A DNA stretch of 10,035 nt from positions 1 through 10,035 of the forward strand of contig JAFGSH010000198.1 in NCBI GenBank assembly GCA_016934695.1, read 5' to 3'. The notes beneath the pieces are model-generated. The model ran no database searches, was not told the DNA's origin, and saw nothing but the letters and a program-made list of their open reading frames with translations. The position numbers and the translations under genes are program-made. This document shows, in pieces, positions 7,607 to 10,035 of the stretch (within the stretch, counting starts at the first letter, position 1; every line of letters starts with the position of its first letter). This DNA is from Deltaproteobacteria bacterium (GTDB lineage Bacteria; Desulfobacterota; Syntrophia; Syntrophales; UBA2210).

Positions 7607-7626
7607 GACTGAAACATACACCTGCC

Positions 7627-7642
7627 CCCCGGTCTCCCGGGG
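7627..7642 (-). other. GC hairpin with GNRA-type loop before the terminator
   Basis: CCCCGG-GAGA-CCGGGG on the minus strand is a perfect 6-bp GC stem closing a GAGA loop, which fits the stable GNRA class. It lies 32 nt after the HU/IHF stop and 20 nt before the terminator stem. It may stabilise the 3' end of this short mRNA; it has no U-run of its own. Confidence 0.45.
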
Positions 7643-7674
7643 TTGCCTGCGGAAGATACAGGATATCGAGCGAT

Positions 7675-7956
7675 CTACCTGCCCGCGTTTACTCTTTCTT
7701 TGAGTTCTTTTCCCACCTTGAAGAAAGGAAGTTTCTTCGGGGCCACATGGATGGTTCCGCCTGTCTTGGGGTTCCTTCCCGTATATGCGCCATAGTCTCG
7801 GACGACAAAGCTCCCGAATCCCCTGATCTCTATCCTGCCGCCATTCCTCAGCTGATTGCCGAACCCCCTGAAGATCAAGCCAACCACATCCGCAGCCTGT
7901 TTTTCCGTCAGGCCCTCTTTCTTGCTCAAGGCATCTATCAATTCGGATTTATTCAT
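7675..7956 (-). CDS. HU/IHF-family nucleoid DNA-binding protein (IHF beta-like)
   Basis: A 93-residue histone-like protein that binds and bends DNA as a dimer. MNKSELIDALSKKEGLTEKQA is the dimerising helical part, RIEIRGFGSF (41-50) the family core, and TGRNPKTGGTIHVAPKKLPFFK (59-80) the DNA-contacting arm with the intercalating proline in RNPKTG (P63), ending FKVGKELKERVN. The EIRGFGSF and PFFKVGKELKERVN wording leans towards IHF subunit beta, but HU and IHF cannot be separated reliably by eye and no alpha partner is in the window, so I leave the symbol empty. The start at 7956 has GAGGGGG four bases upstream; an open frame continues further upstream, but its N terminus has no family match. 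The gene has its own promoter and terminator, so it forms a single-gene unit, as expected for an abundant protein. Confidence 0.93.
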   Translation of the reverse strand: MNKSELIDALSKKEGLTEKQAADVVGLIFRGFGNQLRNGGRIEIRGFGSFVVRDYGAYTGRNPKTGGTIHVAPKKLPFFKVGKELKERVNAGR

Positions 7957-7960
7957 AAGA

Positions 7961-7967
7961 CCCCCTC
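7961..7967 (-). promoter_or_regulatory. Ribosome binding site that sets the HU/IHF start
   Basis: GAGGGGG on the minus strand, four bases before the ATG at 7956. It selects this ATG over upstream in-frame starts that would run back through the promoter into rluB. Confidence 0.7.
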
Positions 7968-8026
7968 GTACCTTTTCAAAATAGACCTCAACGCTCCACA
8001 TACCCTTTATAGATGATTGTTTTCCA

Positions 8027-8054
8027 ATTCTATTTATTTTGGTATTAAAGTCAA
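8027..8054 (-). promoter_or_regulatory. Sigma70-type promoter of the HU/IHF gene
   Basis: On the minus strand TTGACT (8049-8054) and TAGAAT (8027-8032) are separated by 16 nt. Each hexamer differs from the consensus by one base. An A/T-rich stretch with A-tracts lies directly upstream (about 8055-8090, partly inside the 3' end of rluB) and could act as an UP element. The predicted start near 8020 would give a leader of about 65 nt. It fits the single-gene unit that ends at the terminator near 7571. Confidence 0.68.
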
Positions 8055-8071
8055 GATAATTTTCACTATTT

Positions 8072-8818
8072 TTAAATTTGGTTTTTCTGTTGCACGACCT
8101 GCGAAAATTCGAAGAGGCTCTCCACCTCCCTTTTGTGCAGATGCCGGTATTCTCCGCTCTTAAGATTACCAAGACCGATATCGGCGATAGCCGTTCGTAT
8201 CAATCTCGTCACGGGGTGGTGTATCGAATCGAAGAATCTCCGTATGATCCTGTTCTTTCCCTCGAGAATGGTCATCTCCACCCAGCAACTCTTCCGATTG
8301 CTCTTCTCAACGCGCGCCCAGACGGGTCTGAACGCCCCGTCCTCCAACACGGCACCCTTGCGGACCGTGTCAATGTCGTCCCGCGTAAGATTGCCCTGTA
8401 CCTTTACCATGTAAGTCTTGGGAATCTTAAACGACGGATGCTGCACCCGGTATGAAAAATCTCCGTCGTTGGTCATCAGGAGCAACCCTTCCGAATCGTA
8501 ATCGAGCCGCCCGACGGGGAACACCCTCTCCGGCACATCCCGGAGTAGATCGGTCACGATCGGCCTGCCGTGAGGATCTTTCAGGGTAACGACATATCCC
8601 CGCGGTTTATAGAGCATCAGATACACACGGCTGGTCGCCGCTTCCGATATCAGCCTTCCGTCCACCCTGATGCTGTCGCGTGCGATATCTGCCTTCGTCC
8701 CTGGTTGCGTCATGGTCACGCCGTTCACGCTGACCCGGCCGTCCCGCATCATCTGTTCCGCCCCCCGCCGGGATGCCACACCGCATCGGGCAAGTATCTT
8801 CTGAAGGCGCTCCTCCAT
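8072..8818 (-). CDS. rluB: 23S rRNA pseudouridine synthase, RsuA/RluB family
   Basis: Converts a specific uridine in rRNA to pseudouridine. The 248-residue protein has an N-terminal S4 RNA-binding domain (about 3-50: RLQKILARCGVASRRGAEQ, GRVSVNG) and a catalytic domain with the family signature PVGRLDYDSEGLLLMTNDG (101-119), whose D106 is the expected catalytic aspartate. LYKPRGYV (69-76), PKTYMVKV (133-140) and EGKNRIIRRFF (186-196) are further conserved blocks of the RsuA/RluB/RluE/RluF group. The target (23S U2605 for RluB) is inferred from the scpA-scpB neighbourhood, where B. subtilis and many bacteria carry rluB; RluE/F or RsuA specificity cannot be excluded. The ATG lies 7 nt after the scpB stop and AGGGTGAT across that stop serves as ribosome binding site. 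The C-terminal tail after residue 230 is short and lacks the long basic extension of E. coli RluB. Confidence 0.92.
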   Translation of the reverse strand: MEERLQKILARCGVASRRGAEQMMRDGRVSVNGVTMTQPGTKADIARDSIRVDGRLISEAATSRVYLMLYKPRGYVVTLKDPHGRPIVTDLLRDVPERVFPVGRLDYDSEGLLLMTNDGDFSYRVQHPSFKIPKTYMVKVQGNLTRDDIDTVRKGAVLEDGAFRPVWARVEKSNRKSCWVEMTILEGKNRIIRRFFDSIHHPVTRLIRTAIADIGLGNLKSGEYRHLHKREVESLFEFSQVVQQKNQI

Positions 8819-8825
8819 ACCGAGA

Positions 8826-9347
8826 TCACCCTTCCAGCTCTTTGAACTCCCTGAGCGTGGGCAGATCCGAAAGGGTCTTCAGGCCGAAGGTCTCGAGAAA
8901 TCTCCCGGTCGTTCCGTAGATGATAGGCCTTCCCGGGACGTTTTTTCTCCCCATGATCCGTACCAGGTTTTTCTCCAGAAGCCCCCGCAGGATACCGCTG
9001 ACATCGACCCCCCGTACCTTCTCTATCTCCGATTTCATAACAGGCTGTCGGTAGGCAATCACCGCGAGTGTCTCCATGGCGGCCGGGCTCAGATCCATCG
9101 GCTTCTGTCCCCGGAGCTTCAGTACCCACGGCGCCAGAGCCTCTCCAGTCCTGAACTGATATCCCCCGGCGATTTCCCTCAGGTATATGCCTCCGCCCCG
9201 CCCCTCGTATTCACGAACGAGATCATCCAGCGCCGAAGAGATGTCTCTTCTGGGCACATCCTCGAGAATCTTCTCCAGGGCAGCCGCCGTCACCGGCGTA
9301 TCGGAGACAAAGACAAGGGCCTCGATTATGGCCTTCAGGTTATCCAT
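8826..9347 (-). CDS. scpB: Segregation and condensation protein B
   Basis: ScpB binds ScpA as a dimer and, with SMC, forms the condensin that compacts and separates chromosomes. The 173-residue protein consists of two winged-helix domains, about 1-75 and 85-160. Characteristic blocks are IIEALVFVSDTPVT (7-20), GGYQFRT (61-67), LSPAAMETLAVIAYRQPV (86-103) and the signature MKSEIEKVRGVDVSGILRGL (104-123), followed by GRPIIYGTTGRFLETFGL (139-156). The start at 9347 is an ATG with GGGAGGG four bases upstream; a TTG at 9362 would add five residues and is less likely. The gene overlaps the scpA stop by 8 nt, so translation is probably coupled and the subunits made in a set ratio. The acidic C-terminal tail found in some ScpB proteins is short here. 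Confidence 0.95.
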   Translation of the reverse strand: MDNLKAIIEALVFVSDTPVTAAALEKILEDVPRRDISSALDDLVREYEGRGGGIYLREIAGGYQFRTGEALAPWVLKLRGQKPMDLSPAAMETLAVIAYRQPVMKSEIEKVRGVDVSGILRGLLEKNLVRIMGRKNVPGRPIIYGTTGRFLETFGLKTLSDLPTLREFKELEG

Positions 9348-10035
9348 CCGTCCCTCCCACAAGCCGTATCCGGATAGTGCCGTATGGAACTGCCTGATAT
9401 GCTTTAATGACTCTCAACTTCATCAATTCCAAAATCGCCAGGAAGGTATATATAAGCCTCCTGCGGCTGTCCGCCTCCCCCAGCAGATCGGTAAAGGTGA
9501 GCTCTCCCCCCCGCTGTTCCAGTTCATCCACTATATCGTTGATCCTCTCGGAGAGCGATATCTTTTCGGCATCGATCTCCATGGTGTCGTGCGGGCCGGC
9601 AGCGAGACTGACCCTCCGAAAGGCCTCGACAAGCTCAAAGATCCCGATCTCCCTGAGAGGCTCTCCCTCCTCCTCGAGCTCTTCCACGGTCCGGTCCCTG
9701 GTGAAGACATCGCGCCCAAGAATACTCATCCTGTCGAGGCCCAGCGCCGCCTCCTTGAACCGCTCGTATTCCAGGAGCTGCCTCACCAGTTCCTCGCGGG
9801 GATCCGCCGCCTCTTCTTCGTCTTCCTCTTCGCTGGGTGGAAGCAGCATCCTCGATTTGATGTGCGTCAGCGTGGCGGCGAGTACCAGATACTCTCCGGC
9901 AAGGTCAAGGTTGAGAGACTTCATCATATCGATATATTCCATGTACTGCCTGGTTATAAGGGCGATGGGGATATCGTATATATCGACTTCGTTCTTCCTG
10001 ATGAGGTAGAGCAGCAGATCCAGGGGACCTTCGAA
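9340..10035 (-). CDS. scpA: Segregation and condensation protein A (5' end outside window)
   Basis: ScpA is the kleisin that bridges the SMC heads and binds ScpB. The last 231 residues are visible; the frame is open to the right edge and begins FEGPLDLLLYLIRKNEVDIY, the conserved N-terminal helix of ScpA, so only about 10-20 residues are missing. DIPIALITRQYMEYID follows, then LDLAGEYLVLAATLTHIKSR and the acidic linker EEEDEEEAADPREELVRQLL, both standard for the family. The C-terminal part (about the last 80 residues: VDELEQRGGELTFTDLL, IYTFLAILELMKLRVIKAYQ) is the winged helix that contacts the SMC head cap. It overlaps scpB by 8 nt. No promoter is visible because the upstream region lies outside the window. 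Confidence 0.96.
   Translation of the reverse strand, partial: FEGPLDLLLYLIRKNEVDIYDIPIALITRQYMEYIDMMKSLNLDLAGEYLVLAATLTHIKSRMLLPPSEEEDEEEAADPREELVRQLLEYERFKEAALGLDRMSILGRDVFTRDRTVEELEEEGEPLREIGIFELVEAFRRVSLAAGPHDTMEIDAEKISLSERINDIVDELEQRGGELTFTDLLGEADSRRRLIYTFLAILELMKLRVIKAYQAVPYGTIRIRLVGGTDG
9352..9358 (-). promoter_or_regulatory. Ribosome binding site of scpB inside scpA
   Basis: GGGAGGG on the minus strand, four bases before the ATG at 9347 and within the last codons of scpA. It decides for this ATG over the TTG at 9362 and suggests ScpB is made partly by fresh initiation besides coupling. Confidence 0.72.

Noticed and set aside
7486..7617. Upstream extension of miaB by 44 codons to an ATG at 7617
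   Set aside because: It would read through the intrinsic terminator and adds residues with no match to MiaB; the start at 7485 fits the family N terminus.
7957..8172. Extension of the HU/IHF gene upstream into rluB
   Set aside because: It crosses the promoter and the rluB coding end; the N terminus MNKSELIDAL at 7956 matches the family exactly.
9340..10035. Plus-strand serine-rich open frame antisense to scpA
   Set aside because: The serine runs are the reverse complement of the acidic linker and other charged codons of scpA; no domain or start signal.

Overview
The window is an ordinary, gene-dense stretch of bacterial chromosome. Every supported gene lies on the minus strand, so transcription runs from base 10035 towards base 1. 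GC content is moderate to high. The gene content and order (scpA-scpB-rluB, an HU/IHF gene, miaB, a bifunctional-nuclease gene, xerC, hslV-hslU, argB-argD-argF) point to a deltaproteobacterium in the broad sense (Desulfobacterota and relatives). Two things suggest this: the hslVU genes next to argBDF, and an HslV with a few residues before its catalytic threonine. The placement is inference from synteny and protein style, not from a marker gene.

Layout in transcription order. (1) 10035-8072 holds scpA (5' end outside the window), scpB and rluB: chromosome condensation followed by 23S rRNA pseudouridylation, with overlapping or 7-nt-spaced genes. (2) 8071-7675 holds a sigma70-type promoter and a one-gene unit for an HU/IHF-family DNA-binding protein, closed by a clear intrinsic terminator at 7571-7606. 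(3) 7485-5654 holds miaB (tRNA methylthiolase) and a DUF151 bifunctional-nuclease-family gene. (4) A 117-nt gap with a short hairpin leads to a 79-residue Tudor/DUF3553-like protein of unknown role, then xerC (chromosome dimer resolution). (5) hslV and hslU encode the ATP-dependent HslUV protease and follow xerC with 5-6 nt gaps. (6) argB, argD and the start of argF encode three successive arginine-biosynthesis activities and end at the window edge; argD and argF overlap as ATGA.

From miaB to argF the spacing is tight enough that much of it may be one transcript, although the 117-nt gap at 5537-5653 could hide a second promoter. No gene-free stretch reaches 300 bases; the longest is 7486-7674 (189 nt), which holds two hairpins, one of them the terminator. 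I see no tRNA, rRNA, CRISPR array, insertion sequence, prophage or defence gene.

I did not find a new biological system. The points most worth a second look are modest: a charged, internally repetitive C-terminal tail on HslV, the small Tudor-like protein with a Cys-Cys pair, a hairpin with a GNRA-type loop just before the HU/IHF terminator, and the tight coupling of a protease to arginine synthesis.
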